Origin: Ascidia mentula | Lineage: Eukaryota > Chordata > Ascidiacea > Phlebobranchia > Ascidiidae | Length of the DNA: 64,000 nucleotides | Assembly: GCA_947561715.1 (NCBI GenBank) | Contig: OX387201.1 | Location: forward strand, 4,730,001 to 4,794,000 | Direction: 5' to 3' | Shown: piece by piece, positions 1 through 10,887 of the stretch | Position numbering within the stretch: position 1 is the stretch's first letter | Layout: every line of letters begins with the position of its first letter | Translations under genes and position numbers: made by a program | The notes under the pieces: generated by a model | Told to the model about the DNA's origin: nothing | What the model saw: only the letters and a program-made list of their open reading frames with translations | The model's database searches: none

Positions 1-467
1 AGCCACAGACCAAGACGAATACAAAAGGGTTTTAAGTTACAGAGTACCTCAAGCTGAATCAATGGCCTTACGTTTTCTGGTAGAAAGAAACTTTGCATAC
101 AGTTGTATGAGTTATGAAAGTAAAACAGTCGGACTGTATAGCAGTGGTGTTGTATATGCCGACTATGGCAATACATTTTCTTGGACAAGATATGCAATTC
201 CCATTTTTATGCTTCCCCAAACTTGCTTTAGACCGACAAGGTTGGGAGGCATTTTTTAGAAACCAACTGATATTTCCATAATCATTGCTGTACAAAGGTG
301 CAAATACTGGCCACCTTGCAAGGGGTGAAGCGGTTGCTGAACAAATAGGGGAACAAGGATGAATCAACTGACTGAATATTTTTTGCTGTTATTACTGGTT
401 GTTTCAGTTAGTCAAGTCACATTTGCTTTTTTTCGCAAACGTATTGGACGTGGTTTTTGGTAATTGT
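1..467. other. Left edge, no gene recognised
   Basis: Short open frames exist on both strands here (for example 62-259 on the plus strand), but none shows a domain, paralog elsewhere in the window or clean splice context. I see no coding feature I can support. Confidence 0.4.
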
Positions 468-550
468 GGGGCAACAACGCACTGATAACATCTTCGGTGG
501 TCTAAGTATAACTTTACTGTACTGTAGTGATCAAGCAACAGTCAATCAAG
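468..550 (+). pseudogene. Decayed motif exon of the family, inverted
   Basis: On the plus strand the translation contains D-N-I-F-G-G and then S-D-Q-A-T-V-N-Q, followed directly by a GT donor (caatcaag/gtacgt). This follows the pattern of the minus-strand family exon (G-D-S-Y-G-G ... G-D-H-G-T-V-N-Q then GTAA), with the middle part shortened. It is the only copy I see in the opposite orientation. The homology call rests on a short match, so it is tentative. Confidence 0.35.
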
Positions 551-1120
551 GTACGTTATGATAGACTAACGTTAGACAGTTATACCACAGGTCACTAACG
601 CGTATAATGTTGACTATTTATCAATTTCACGTAAGGGGAACCGCCTGCACATTAGTGGTTATTTTTGTCAAACGCAATTAGACCCTGCAGCGTAATAAAG
701 TATAAATCACCATCAATGTTGTCATTTTGGTAGAGAATAGGTGGATTGAAGCAAATGACCAGCAGTACACAGCAGTTTGTATTTCTTTATCACATATACG
801 TAAGGTATAGAGACGCCATTTGAAAAAAAATCATGCCTTTGTTTGAACTTGTCGTAATATTCTTACATATGTACAGCGTACAAAATAACTTACTAAATTG
901 GATTTTGTGGGTGGATGAAAATTAACTAACACAACAAACATAGTTATTGTGATTTATGAAACTACAGCAACTATTAGAAGGCAAAATGTCGATGCATCGT
1001 AGTTTTTGTGCTCACCTAAATGCCAACATAAGACACATATATACATTCGAAAAACCTTGTGCTAAATAAAATCAGTTACAGCATTATTGGAAGGTAGTGG
1101 GAAATCAACATCATCGATTA
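551..1120. other. Intergenic, no gene seen
   Basis: AT-rich sequence between the inverted relic exon and the end of the first complete small gene. It would hold the 3' untranslated region of that gene. I see no open frame or repeat I can name. Confidence 0.4.
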
Positions 1121-2659
1121 TCACAGATCCAAATACTCTTTGTCTTCTGTTTTGGGTTGCATCGGTGGCGGATCTGAAACGACAAAATCAAAAACTGTAG
1201 AATTTTTGCACTGATTTGTAACAATACTACAGTAAAGTCAAGTTTTTTACTTGTGCACCATGACATTCGCATAGCCAGGGAGGGCCATGGCTATCAATAT
1301 CTAAGATATGAAGATTTGTAAGTTTGGGCGTTGTCTAATTTGTGGCCGGTGTTTTCGGGATAATATTTTGCCACCAAGCTGACCAAAGTCGCATTGTTGG
1401 GCGATGTTTCCCACCGTAATATTTTACTAGCTTAAACCTGCACCCCATATATTTGTAGCCCCAACCAAAACCTTGGTCTGGCTACCACACTTCATCATCG
1501 GTGGTTTACCAAAAATGTATAAAAAAGGGATAAAATGTATATGCGAGCACTGGAATTTCACCTTGAGCGCAAAAATAAAAGGAAATACGTACCTTGTTTA
1601 ACCGCTGCTGGTTGATCAGGTTCAGCCTTCTGCTGAACCTTGTTTGCATCTTCGTTAAGTGGTAGCTGTCCTAATACCCAAATAAACAAATTACACATGA
1701 CTGACATATGTTATGCCTCTGTCTACCTAACAAAATGCGGTTGTTTTTTGCCAAATGTTTCTTGATTCCTTACTTAGTGTATTTAACCGGTTTTCAAATA
1801 TCTACATATATTCAGCGGTAGCTTGTATTTAATTACCGTAGTGTCACAGGCCACGCAAAATAAAGTACTGCATATTTTTTAGTTCCTTTTGGTCAAGATA
1901 AATATTTTTTCCACAGATATGTGAATACAAAGAGCCATGATAGATTTGTAAGGTGATGAGGATAATAATTACATACATAGGAGACGGGCAACATTGGTCT
2001 TTTATCATGTTAGCTATATGCTTGGCAGGCACCTTTGTTTCGAGCTGTTTACAATGAGTTGTATTACGGGCTTAGGCAAGTGTGGCGAAATGTTTCGTTG
2101 TGAATATCATATTACAAGTAATCAACTCTAATCTTTCTTGTTTTTCTGATCATCTGGCTTACCTGATTGCTGTTGCCTTGATTGCTGTTGCCCTGATTGC
2201 TGTTGCCCTGATTGCTGTTGCCCTGATTGCTGTTGCCCTGATTGGTGCTGGCCTATAGAAATATAGGAAAGAACAAGTTGTGTTTTGTCAAGGTAACAGG
2301 TAGCATATTTAAATCTATCTTCAATAACATTGTGTGCAACTCCCAAGCACAATTCGCTGATTTGTAAAGAGTACAGCAGCATCATAATTTTTTATTAATT
2401 TTGATGAAATTTACAAACGTGAACTCTAGCCGATTGTTATAAATATAAGGGAAAACTTACCCTGATTTACTGTCCCATTGTCACCAATGATTGCAGCGTT
2501 AACAGTGCTTTGGAAGTTGTTCTTAGCGCCACCATATACGTCACCAGTGTGTTGTGCGTCACGTCTACCTGTTTTAGATTCGTCGATGTACATATCCCCC
2601 TTTGCGTCGTTTACCTTCACCTCGCCTTTAAAAGTGTTGTTAGTGAACGTAGTAGACAT
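1121..2659 (-). CDS. Small motif protein with Q-rich repeat, 4 exons, 139 aa
   Basis: Exons 2659-2461, 2252-2163, 1670-1593 and 1173-1121; all three introns are phase 1 with GT-AG ends and the joined frame (420 nt) closes on TGA. The start ATG at 2659 has a good context, and the in-frame triplet upstream is TTG. Exon 1 (residues 1-66) carries two beta-type repeats: F-K-G-E-V-K-V then A-K-G-D-M-Y-I-D, and Y-G-G-A-K-N-N-F then I-I-G-D-N-G-T-V-N-Q. Exon 2 (about 67-96) is a run of Q-Q-Q-S-G pentads, exon 3 is hydrophilic and acidic, and exon 4 ends in a tyrosine tail D-K-E-Y-L-D-L. No signal peptide or membrane segment, so probably cytosolic. The G-D-N-G-T-V-N-Q segment is RHIM/amyloid-like (inference); the Q-rich exon looks prion-like. 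Function unknown; by analogy it could seed or regulate assembly of the larger ZU5 paralogs. Confidence 0.7.
2163..2252 (-). repeat. 15-bp coding minisatellite (Q-Q-Q-S-G)
   Basis: Six units of a 15-bp repeat (CAATCAGGGCAACAG type) fill almost the whole second exon of the 139-aa gene, giving Q-x-Q-S-G pentads. The same array, with the same number of units, occurs at 3690-3779 in the tandem copy. A length that is a multiple of 3 and the bounding splice sites keep the frame open whatever the unit number. Confidence 0.85.
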
Positions 2660-3119
2660 TGTGTGACAAATCAATGTTCAAGCCGATCTAAGCTGTTGAT
2701 CAAAATCACTTTCAACAAAAAATAAAAATAAAAGCGATTTTTGCACTGATTTGTAACAATACTACAGTAAAGTCAAGTTTTTTTCTTGTGCAGCATGACA
2801 TTGGCATAGCCAGGGAGGGCCATGGCTATCAATATCTAAGATATATAGATTTGTAAGTTTGGGCGTTGAGTAATGTCTAATTTGTGGCCGGTGTTTTCGG
2901 GATAATATTTTGCCACCAAGCTGACCAAAGTCGCTTTGTTGGGCAATGTTTCCCACCGCAATCTTTTACTAGCTTAAACCTGCACCCCATATATTTTCAG
3001 CCCCAACCAAAACCTTGGACTGCCTACCACACTTCATCATCGGTTGTTTACCAAAAATGTATACGTTATGCGAGCACTGGAACTTCACCTTGAACGCAAA
3101 AATAAAAGGAAATACGTAC

Positions 3120-4186
3120 CTTGTTTAACCGCTGCTGGTTGATCAGGTTCAGCCTTCTGCTGAACCTTATTTGCATCTTCGTTAAGTGGTAGCTGTCCTA
3201 ATACCCAAATAAACAAATTATACATGACTGACATATGTTATGCCTCTGTTTACCTTACAAAATGCAGTTGTTTTTTGCCAAATGTTTCTTGATTCCTTGC
3301 TTAGTGTATTTAACCGGTTTTCAAATATCTACATATATTCAGCGGTAGCTTGTATTTAATTACCGTAGTGTCACAGGCCACGCAAAATAAAGTACTGCAT
3401 ATTTTTTAGTTCCTTTTGGTCAATATAAATACTTTTTCCACAGATATGTGAATACAAAGAGCCATGATAGATTTGTAAGGTGATGAGGATAATAATTACA
3501 TACATAGGAGACGGGCAACATTGGTATTTCATCATGTTAGCTATATGCTTGGCAGGCACCTTTATTTCGAGCTGTTTACAATGAGTTGTATTACGGGCTT
3601 AGGCAAGTGTGGCGAAGTGTTTCGTTGTGAATATCATATTACAAGTAATCAACTCTAATCTTTCTTGTTTTTCTGATCATCTGGCTTACCTGATTGCTGT
3701 TGCCTTGATTGCTGTTGCCCTGATTGCTGTTGCCCTGATTGCTGTTGCCCTGATTGCTGTTGCCCTGATTGGTGCTGGCCTATAGAAATATAGGAAAGAA
3801 CAAGTTGTGTTTTGTCAAGGTAACAGGTAGCATATTTAAATCTATCTTCAATAACATTGTGTGCAACTCTCAAGCACAATTCGCTGATTTGTAAAGAGTA
3901 CAGCAGCATCATAATTTTTTATTAATTTTGATGAAATTTACAAACGTGAACTCTAGCCGATTGTTATAAATATAAGGAGAAACTTACCCTGATATACTGT
4001 CCCATTGTCACCAACGATTGCAGCGTTAACAGGGCTATGGAAGTTGTTCTTAGCGCCACCATATACGTCGCCAATGTGTTGTGCGTCACGTCTACCTGTT
4101 TTAGATTCGTCGATGTACATATCCCCCTTTGCGTTGTTTACCTTCACCTCGCCTTTGAAAGTGTTGTTAGTGAACGTAGTAGACAT
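3120..4186 (-). CDS. Tandem copy of the small motif gene, terminal exon missing
   Basis: Exons 4186-3988, 3779-3690 and 3197-3120 match the exons of the neighbour at 2659-1593 in length and phase. The protein differs by a few residues: H-I-G-D-V-Y in place of H-T-G-D-V-Y, and G-D-N-G-T-V-Y-Q in place of G-D-N-G-T-V-N-Q. The duplication breakpoint removes the tyrosine-tail exon, so the copy has no visible stop exon of its own. It could splice onward to the shared terminal exon at 1173-1121, end by read-through into intron 3, or be a dying duplicate. All retained splice sites are intact. Confidence 0.5.
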
Positions 4187-4263
4187 TGTGTGACAAATCA
4201 ATGTTCAAGCCGATCTAAGCTGTTGATCAAAATCACTTTCAACAAAAAATAAAAATAAAAGCA

Positions 4264-4969
4264 ATTATCCCTACATATCCCAGTTACGTACATATTGCAA
4301 TGCTGACAACGATTGAAACCCTGCAAACTTAAACCATGTAATAACTTTCCTGAGATTTAGACCTCCTCTCTTTGTCAAGTAAACCCAACAATGACTAGTT
4401 CTGTTGAATCCCTTTTTCGTGCTGCTTCGAGTTCCTCTTTTTCTCATGACCCGTTTGTGCCTTTCTACTCTCAAATTTCAAAATACAACTTTTACATTTT
4501 TGGTTTGTTGTTTGCACACTGTTAATGATTACATGCATTTTTAAAGTAATATAAGCAGTGATCACAAATGTAAATTTTTTATTGATGTCCAAGTAAATTC
4601 GAAAATGTCAACCGGACCTTTTAAATTCATACTTGGACCCATTTGTATGAGTCACCAGTGTGTTGTAATTCAGCAAATGAACCAAACTGCTATCAGTAGA
4701 GTTGCATAAAAATTTATTAAATCAGCAAAACTCCTTTTCCTTAATTTTTTACCATGTTAATGTGTTTTGTTTAACTTGAACAACAGCAATATGTGGTTCC
4801 CGTTTAACAGATTGGTTAACCGAAAACAATGATACGAAATTTAGTACCTTTGATGCAAATTTACAAGAACCCATAAAATAACCACACCCTCAACAAGCAG
4901 AAATAGAGCAACAAGCCAAACGCTGAAATTCGCATGTTGCAACACATAGAAATATTAACCTTATATTAC
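4264..4969. other. Dispersed family-flank repeat, no gene
   Basis: The stretch around 4450-4600 is similar to 20760-20875 and 54440-54720 (shared words such as 'tacaacttttacatttttgg' and 'gattacatgcatttttaaagtaat'), so it is part of a dispersed repeat associated with this gene family. No coding feature is supported. Confidence 0.4.
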
Positions 4970-4997
4970 CTTGTTGGTTATTGGGTGGTGTCGCCAT
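4970..4997 (-). pseudogene. Orphan first exon (M-A-T-P-P-N-N-Q-Q)
   Basis: A 28-nt exon with ATG at 4997 and a donor after 4970 encodes M-A-T-P-P-N-N-Q-Q, matching exon 1 of the genes at 9107 and 27938. I find no matching second exon (G-Q-K-Q-S-K-Y ...) downstream before the next gene begins at 4186. It may be a relic, or could splice onto a phase-1 exon of the neighbouring small gene such as exon 2 at 3779. Confidence 0.45.
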
Positions 4998-5495
4998 TTT
5001 ACCAGGTAGTAAAAAGTTACCAACAAAACATAACCCTGGAACCGCAGTACTGAATTTTTTGGTATGTTGGTAATGCTAAACACCCTGCAATTAAATCGAA
5101 TGACTGGATCTCAGAGATAAAGCGACACCTGTTACCAAATGAGCCCTAAGAATGACTTGTTGTGTCGCACGAACATAGCATGGCATGTGGCTGTTTTGTT
5201 GTTTGATAAACAACCAACGTTAACGAAGAAAAAACAAATTCCAAGAGTTAAGGAATGTGTCAGGTTACTCAACTAACCCTTCATCAACAAAGCTTTTCGG
5301 TTGTTCTTGTGTCATGCCTGTAAAATTACAATAACTATTATATTTTGCACAAACTAACTTAAAGCCACACCAATTTCACCTTTTGTCTGCAACTACCTTT
5401 AGTTTTAAGTCTGCACACCTGACAAATCGCTCCACGTATGGCTTGATTATTCCTGTTATGAGTTTTACGTTTTGTTTCGAGTTCCTCTTTCACCG

Positions 5496-5509
5496 TGACG
5501 TAAGCAAGC
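5496..5509 (-). promoter_or_regulatory. CRE-like conserved upstream element
   Basis: TGACGTAAGCAAGC on the plus strand (GCTTGCTTACGTCA in gene direction) lies about 500 bp upstream of the orphan first exon at 4997. The same word or close variants occur at 19934-19947, 20414-20427, 22878-22890 and 53842-53854, mostly upstream of exon 1 or its relics. TTACGTCA is a recognised bZIP (CRE/ATF/PAR) type site; use here is inferred from recurrence alone. Confidence 0.35.
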
Positions 5510-5679
5510 TAGTAACAGCAGTGAGCGCGTCCTCGCTGTAATCTAGCTCTAAAATCTCCTCGCAACAACTCTGAATTAACCGCTTGATGCGACAAAGGTT
5601 GATCATTTTTACCTTTCTTAGTCAAAACAAAGAAGAAACGGTATTGTTTATTCCATTTACGGGTTTACTGGAAATTTAG

Positions 5680-7170
5680 CGATGCAACAAAACCTATTTT
5701 AATATATCTCACAACCAAACAGTCTTAAGAGGATTATATCAGCAATGTAACGTTTGCGAAGTTCAGTAAAGTTGAAAACAACTGTTATGTATTGTTTGTT
5801 GTGGTAACAACAACGCATCTGCGTCTCCATGTAAGCTGAAAAAAATTTTACACTCCAAAGAGGTTGTTTGTTTCTGTTCTGACGCGATGTTGGAACCAGT
5901 GGGCTTCTGTGCACCAACAAGGCAAATACGTCACAGGAATCGCCCACCTGAATAAATGTGGGGAGTCTGTTTTGTCAAACCCAGCTCTTACGTGGGTTAC
6001 CAAATATTGATGCATTACTCACCTTTAAAGTGGTTTCCGTGTAGTCAGCATCCTCTGTGGGTGGCTTTTGCATTGCGAAAAGTGTGGATATGGATGTTAT
6101 TTACCATCTATTGTGATCAGTTACATTTCATACATTACAAATTTATAAAATGCCTTTGCCTAATGGTTAATAAGGATACATAGTCCATGGGTTTTTGCAT
6201 GCCTTACAATGCCTTATACAGGGCATGCCTTACAGCCTAGCGTTATAACTGTACCTGTTCCTGAGTTTCTTTATCTAAAAATGCCTGCCAATGAAATGTA
6301 TGACGAAAATTAGGCATGGTTTTGTTATCACAAAACTTTTTATTTGACATCCTAATTGATTGTGTTGTAAAGTTTGACTAAAATTGGTAACAAATACTAA
6401 ATAAATTAGATCTGTGGCAATTCAACTTACTGATTTCAATTAAGTAGTTCACTACTTTGACCAATTATGTCGCCTGCGTCACTAAACTGTTTTTCAGTGT
6501 TGTCGATTTGGTGGCAATTTGTAAAATGTGTAACACGGAAATATCGTTGGAATCGCTACGATGCGACAAAACCTATTTAATCTCACAACCAAACTGTCTT
6601 AAGATGGTTATATCAACAGTGTAGCGTTTGCGAAGTTCAGTAAAGGTTGAAAACAACTGTTATGTCTTTTGTGTCGTGGCAACGACAACGCATCTGCGTC
6701 TCGATGCATTTATAAACTGAAAAAATACTCTCTAAAGGTTGGACACAATGTTGCAACCAGTGGGCTTCTGTGAAAGCTTCCGCCAACAAGGCAAATACGT
6801 CACTGGCAACGCCCACCTGGATGAATGAGGCGACTCTGTTTGTCAAACCCAGCTCTTACGTGGGTTTCCCAGTATTGTTGCAAAATTGCTCACCTTTGAA
6901 GTGGTTTCTGTATAGACTGTTTGTGTGTGGCTTTGGCACTGCGCAAAGTGTGGATATGGATGTTGTTTACCATCTATTGTAATCAGATACATTTCATACA
7001 TTACAAAATTACAAAACGCCTTTGCCTTATGGTTAATAAGGATACATAGTCCATGGCATTTTGTAGAATTTATACAATGCCTTATACAGAACATGCCTTA
7101 CAGTCTAGTGTTAACTGTACCTGTTCCTGAGTTTTCTTTATCTAAAACTATCGGCCAATGAAATATATCA
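5680..7170. repeat. Two diverged copies of a 0.6 kb repeat
   Basis: About 5680-6300 and 6560-7170 are diverged direct copies (shared starts 'cgatgc(a)acaaaacctat', shared 'gtttgtgtgtggctttggcactgcgcaaagtgtggatatgg'-like segments). A fragment of the same repeat ends the 1.8 kb units near 60270-60372. Open frames inside it are not conserved between copies, so I treat it as a non-coding dispersed repeat. Confidence 0.6.
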
Positions 7171-7419
7171 TGGTAATTGGGCAATCAAATAATTCACTAC
7201 TTTGACCAATTATGCTCGTCTGTGTTACTAAACTGTTTTTGCAGTGTTGTCAATTTGGTGTCAATTTGTAAAATGTGCAACATGGAAATGTTGTTGGAAT
7301 CGCTATCTTTATAACATCTTGCAATGGTGTGACAGTGTGTCAAAAAAAACGCTTTGCTGGCATTTTGCAATCATTTCTAATAGAAGCATTAAAAATATTT
7401 TTTGACGATTTAGAATGAA
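7171..7419. other. Spacer
   Basis: AT-rich sequence between the 0.6 kb repeat pair and the start of the large segmental duplication. Nothing recognised. Confidence 0.4.
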
Positions 7420-7782
7420 AGTTGATGAAGCACATATGTCACAACTAACTTAACTTCCTCGTTTAATTAGAACCTGCTATTGCAGCTTTTACAATAGTGT
7501 AACTAAAAAGCCAAGGTGTACGAGTATTTATTCCAAGAAACCCAGTGAATGGCGACACATTCCGGCGTTATGTTTCGATACATGAAAAACGTCGATATTT
7601 ATTTTCTGCACCAAAATGCCGTATTCCTTCAGCGTCTATATTCGACTTAAATTTAACGAGAAGATTTTAACCACGGTTTATGAAAGGTTTGCAACACAAC
7701 ATACCACAGATGGCTGTTATTTGGCGTTATACATAAAAAAACACGCAGATCGTCAAATAGTGTTGGACGGGTGACTTACGAC

Positions 7783-7980
7783 ATGCATATCAAATTGTGT
7801 GTATTTGTATTTGTGCTGTGCGTAAACTATATTTACGCCCAACCTGATAAATTTGTTACAATTAATAAAGCAAATAAATATAGCGCAGTGGTTCCCGACT
7901 TTTATGAAGTGGCGACGCACTCAAAAACATATTATGATTTCCATGTCAAATATAGCTGCACTCTGACCTCTTGTGGCTGA
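7783..7980 (+). CDS. Small secreted peptide candidate, 65 aa
   Basis: A single-exon frame from ATG at 7783. Residues about 1-18 form a hydrophobic signal peptide (M-H-I-K-L-C-V-F-V-F-V-L-C-V-N-Y) ending near I-Y-A-Q. The predicted mature part is about 45 residues with two cysteines near the C-terminus (Y-S-C-T-L-T-S-C-G). The duplicate at 26581-26772 keeps the frame despite an in-frame 6-nt length change and several substitutions, which favours coding. It lies on the opposite strand to the motif genes. No family recognised; an extracellular peptide is only an inference from the signal sequence. The ATG is used rather than the GTG four codons upstream. Confidence 0.5.
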   Translation: MHIKLCVFVFVLCVNYIYAQPDKFVTINKANKYSAVVPDFYEVATHSKTYYDFHVKYSCTLTSCG

Positions 7981-8212
7981 AATTTTATTCATCTATCCAT
8001 ATAGAAGCATTTGTTACTTAATGCAATAAAACAAACCATAGTTGTACAACAAAAATTAGAAAAGTAATTGCAAACAAATGTATTTACATGCGAAAATTAA
8101 CCGTAGAAATGAACTGTCGTAACATCAGGTCTGTTCTTTGCAATTGCTTGTTTGGTGCAGATAAAAGCAGTAAAGAACTTGTTGTTTAATAATGGAAATT
8201 AGAGAAAATAAT

Positions 8213-9107
8213 TTAGGTTTCGTCCATAGCTTCCATGCTTTTGGTTTCCTTTTGCATATTTCGTGGCGGTTGATTTCCTTGTTGTTTTTCTAAAATAATA
8301 TAATCCCTGTTTACTTAATGCAACCAGAACATACATCGTAGAAATGGAGCAACAAGATATATGAAAATACCAGAAGTACTTTAAGTGCATTACTTTTAGT
8401 TTAACAACAAACTGTGTTTCGAACAAAATGATTTATCCGTTATTAAATTACAGGAACATTGCCACAGTATTAGAAATGATTGATAAGAAGAGAAACTATT
8501 TGTTATTTTGCAAACAAATTCACATACTTAATACCGAATTTGCAAGTTTAAGTTTTAAGTAAGTAGTCTTACGTTTGGGTCAGCTGGCTTTACATTGTGT
8601 ACTAATACACTCACTGTCAATTGCACTTACTAAAACAAAGATTGTTAATACTTTTGACATTTTTTTATGTTAGTAAATGTAATATTCGCAGTACCATCTC
8701 TGGCATCGTTTTTGTCCTCCGTTCTCTCACGTCTTTCATTTGTCTCGCGTTGGGCTGGTACTAAATTTACAAAAACAAATTATTAGCATCGAACCAAAAC
8801 GCAGTAAGTTAATATACGTTTTATTTGTCATAACGTATATAATTAAATTCAAGTAATGATTACCTATATTCACAGTGTTATTGTCACCGATGCTTCCGGC
8901 TTGAACTGGACCTTGGAAGCTATATTTACTTTGTTTTTGTCCTATACACAAATCATGTAAATTCACTGTTGAATGTAGACTGGAAGATATATAAGATCAC
9001 TGATAAAGACAAATACCCTATTTTTATTTACTCAACAAAATTATAAAACCAAAATGACTTGTATGTGTATATATATTACCTTGTTGGTTATTGGGCGGTG
9101 TCGCCAT
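8213..9107 (-). CDS. Small motif protein, 4 exons, 82 aa
   Basis: Exons 9107-9080, 8941-8864, 8760-8695 and 8289-8213; all introns are phase 1, GT-AG, and the 249-nt joined frame ends on TAA. Exon 1 encodes M-A-T-P-P-N-N-Q-Q. Exon 2 (residues about 10-35) holds the single motif G-P-V-Q-A-G-S-I-G-D-N-N-T-V-N-I, the copy closest to a RHIM core in the window (compare V-Q-V-G-D-N-N in RIPK3). Exons 3 and 4 are charged and presumably disordered (R-E-T-N-E-R-R-E-R and Q-K-E-T-K-S-M-E). No signal peptide or membrane segment. By analogy it could be a cytosolic adaptor, seed or decoy for homotypic amyloid assembly; this is inference. A diverged duplicate with the same exon lengths lies at 27005-27938. 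Confidence 0.7.
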
Positions 9108-10887
9108 TTTACCAAGAAGTAAAAAGTTACGAACTATAAACTGACAAAACAAAAATACGGGAATAATGCAATTGAACTTTTTATTATGAAGTACTTTTTC
9201 AAATACCAATTATTAAAGCTGCACAAGTAAAAAAGTCCTGTGTTACTGCAAGTCAAAATCTGTACCTGAAAATCGGGTTACTACAACTGTACAGTCAACT
9301 GGTACTGAAGGCTAGCGCAAAGCAGTTCACAAATACTTCATGTTTTGCTTCACATGTTTAGCTACTGGGTAACGGACGGTAACATGATCTTTTTACCTTT
9401 AAAACTATTTGGATGGAAAACTGCAAACTTAACCATGTAAAGCTTTCTTGATATTTAGGCCCTAGTCTTTGTCAAGTAAGCACACATATAGTTGTTGTTC
9501 TGGTTCCCCTTATCGTGTTGCTGTTTCAATATTTGTTGAACTGTTTCAATATTTGTTGCGCTCGAAAAAATTGTTCGACTTACCATATTAAAGCAAAGTG
9601 CAAAGCACTGTTATATTAAATGCTAACTCTACTTAAACCCGCGTTTATTGTCAAACATGACAGTTAAACAACAGACAAGAACGTTTTTGTTGGTTGGTCA
9701 ACCGTGACTTAATTCCGAGCTATTTATGTGAAGAACTTACATGTTGAATAAACGGCAATTTCAGAAATAATTGCAGTGTTTTCCACAAAACCTGATACAA
9801 GCGTCATTGTCGCAGTAAAAATAATTGTATAATATATAAATTTAAACTAATACACCAACGTTTATTTTTACCGCCTGTTATGTTTTACTACAACAGGATT
9901 CGAACCCGTGTTATCCTGCTTATGAAACCCGTCTGAAATTGTTACTGGTGATGTGGTTCATGTGCCTTGGTTAATCTTGCCAAAACTTGACCACCTGTGG
10001 GCACTAGTACTTACTGCAACTCCGATGTACTAGTAGCCACAATTGCCAACAATGGGCATAAACTCAAGCAGTAATTTTTGTATCCAGTTTTCAACCTGTC
10101 GCTGTGTTAACAATTATCTCACTTTGCCATAGGCTGGCTTCAAATTTTGACAAACAACAAGGGGTTTATTAGTATTTGCTGTACATTGCAGATTTAGCCA
10201 CTGGGATTTATCGTTTAATGCAATCAGTAATTATAACAGTTTCAATCAATTCTCAAAATTCAATGGTTATCTGTTTTTTTTCAAATTATTGGTAGTATCA
10301 TTTCAGACATAAAGTTGCCATACAATTCTCCAATACGTTGATAATAAAACATTTTCATAAAATTTTCAAATAATATTATATTTTTATTTAGAGCATTGAT
10401 TACATATAGTAGTGTATGTTTTGTTGGAGAGCTACGACAGCTCAGACAAAAATGCAAACAGTTTTACAAAAGGTTGCACCACCATGAAGAATTCCCGCTT
10501 TTACTTTTCTCCCTGCGAGAATCAAAGAACAAGTTTAATAATGAGCTGATATTCGACACACAAGGTCTCATCAGTGCAGGTGGTGACTGAGCCTGGTCGA
10601 TTTAGTCCAGCCAGACAACAGGTTTTTACACTTTGTGAGAGTAAAAATCGATTCTTCATCAGCTACACTGCTAATACGTTATATAGACAGAAACAGCGTG
10701 CACTATGTGCAAATCACTGATCGTTATAACGCACATAAATTACCATTGGTGATTTACCCCACTGTGAATTACTCTTTATAGGCGCCTTTGTTGTAACTGT
10801 TTTGGAAGGTGTTGTGTTACAGACATACGCAACTCGAGCGAAATGTTTGGTTGAGAATATCACATTTTAACTATTCAATTATCTTAC
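9108..10887. other. Intergenic region with tRNA-like segment
   Basis: About 1.8 kb within the segmental duplication. At 9896-9908 the minus strand reads GGGTTCGAATCC, a pol III B-box/T-arm word, preceded by 'aagcaggataacac', as in a tRNA-derived SINE or relic tRNA; the paired copy is near 28718-28730. The plus-strand frame at 10396-10590 (64 aa) is partly kept at 29323-29541 but resembles nothing I know and is probably not a gene. Confidence 0.4.

Larger units (their letters stand above)
1203..4263. repeat. Tandem duplication of about 1.53 kb
   Basis: The segments about 1203-2738 and 2739-4263 are near-identical head-to-tail copies, about 1527-1535 bp apart. Each holds the promoter side, exon 1, the Q-rich exon 2 and exon 3 of the small motif gene. 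The junction lies just upstream of the start of the first copy, so only the copy at lower coordinates keeps the terminal exon. The copies differ by scattered substitutions and small indels. Confidence 0.85.

Noticed and set aside
5699-6846. Minus-strand frames in the 0.6 kb repeat pair
   Set aside because: The two copies differ in frame and length, so there is no sign of coding constraint.
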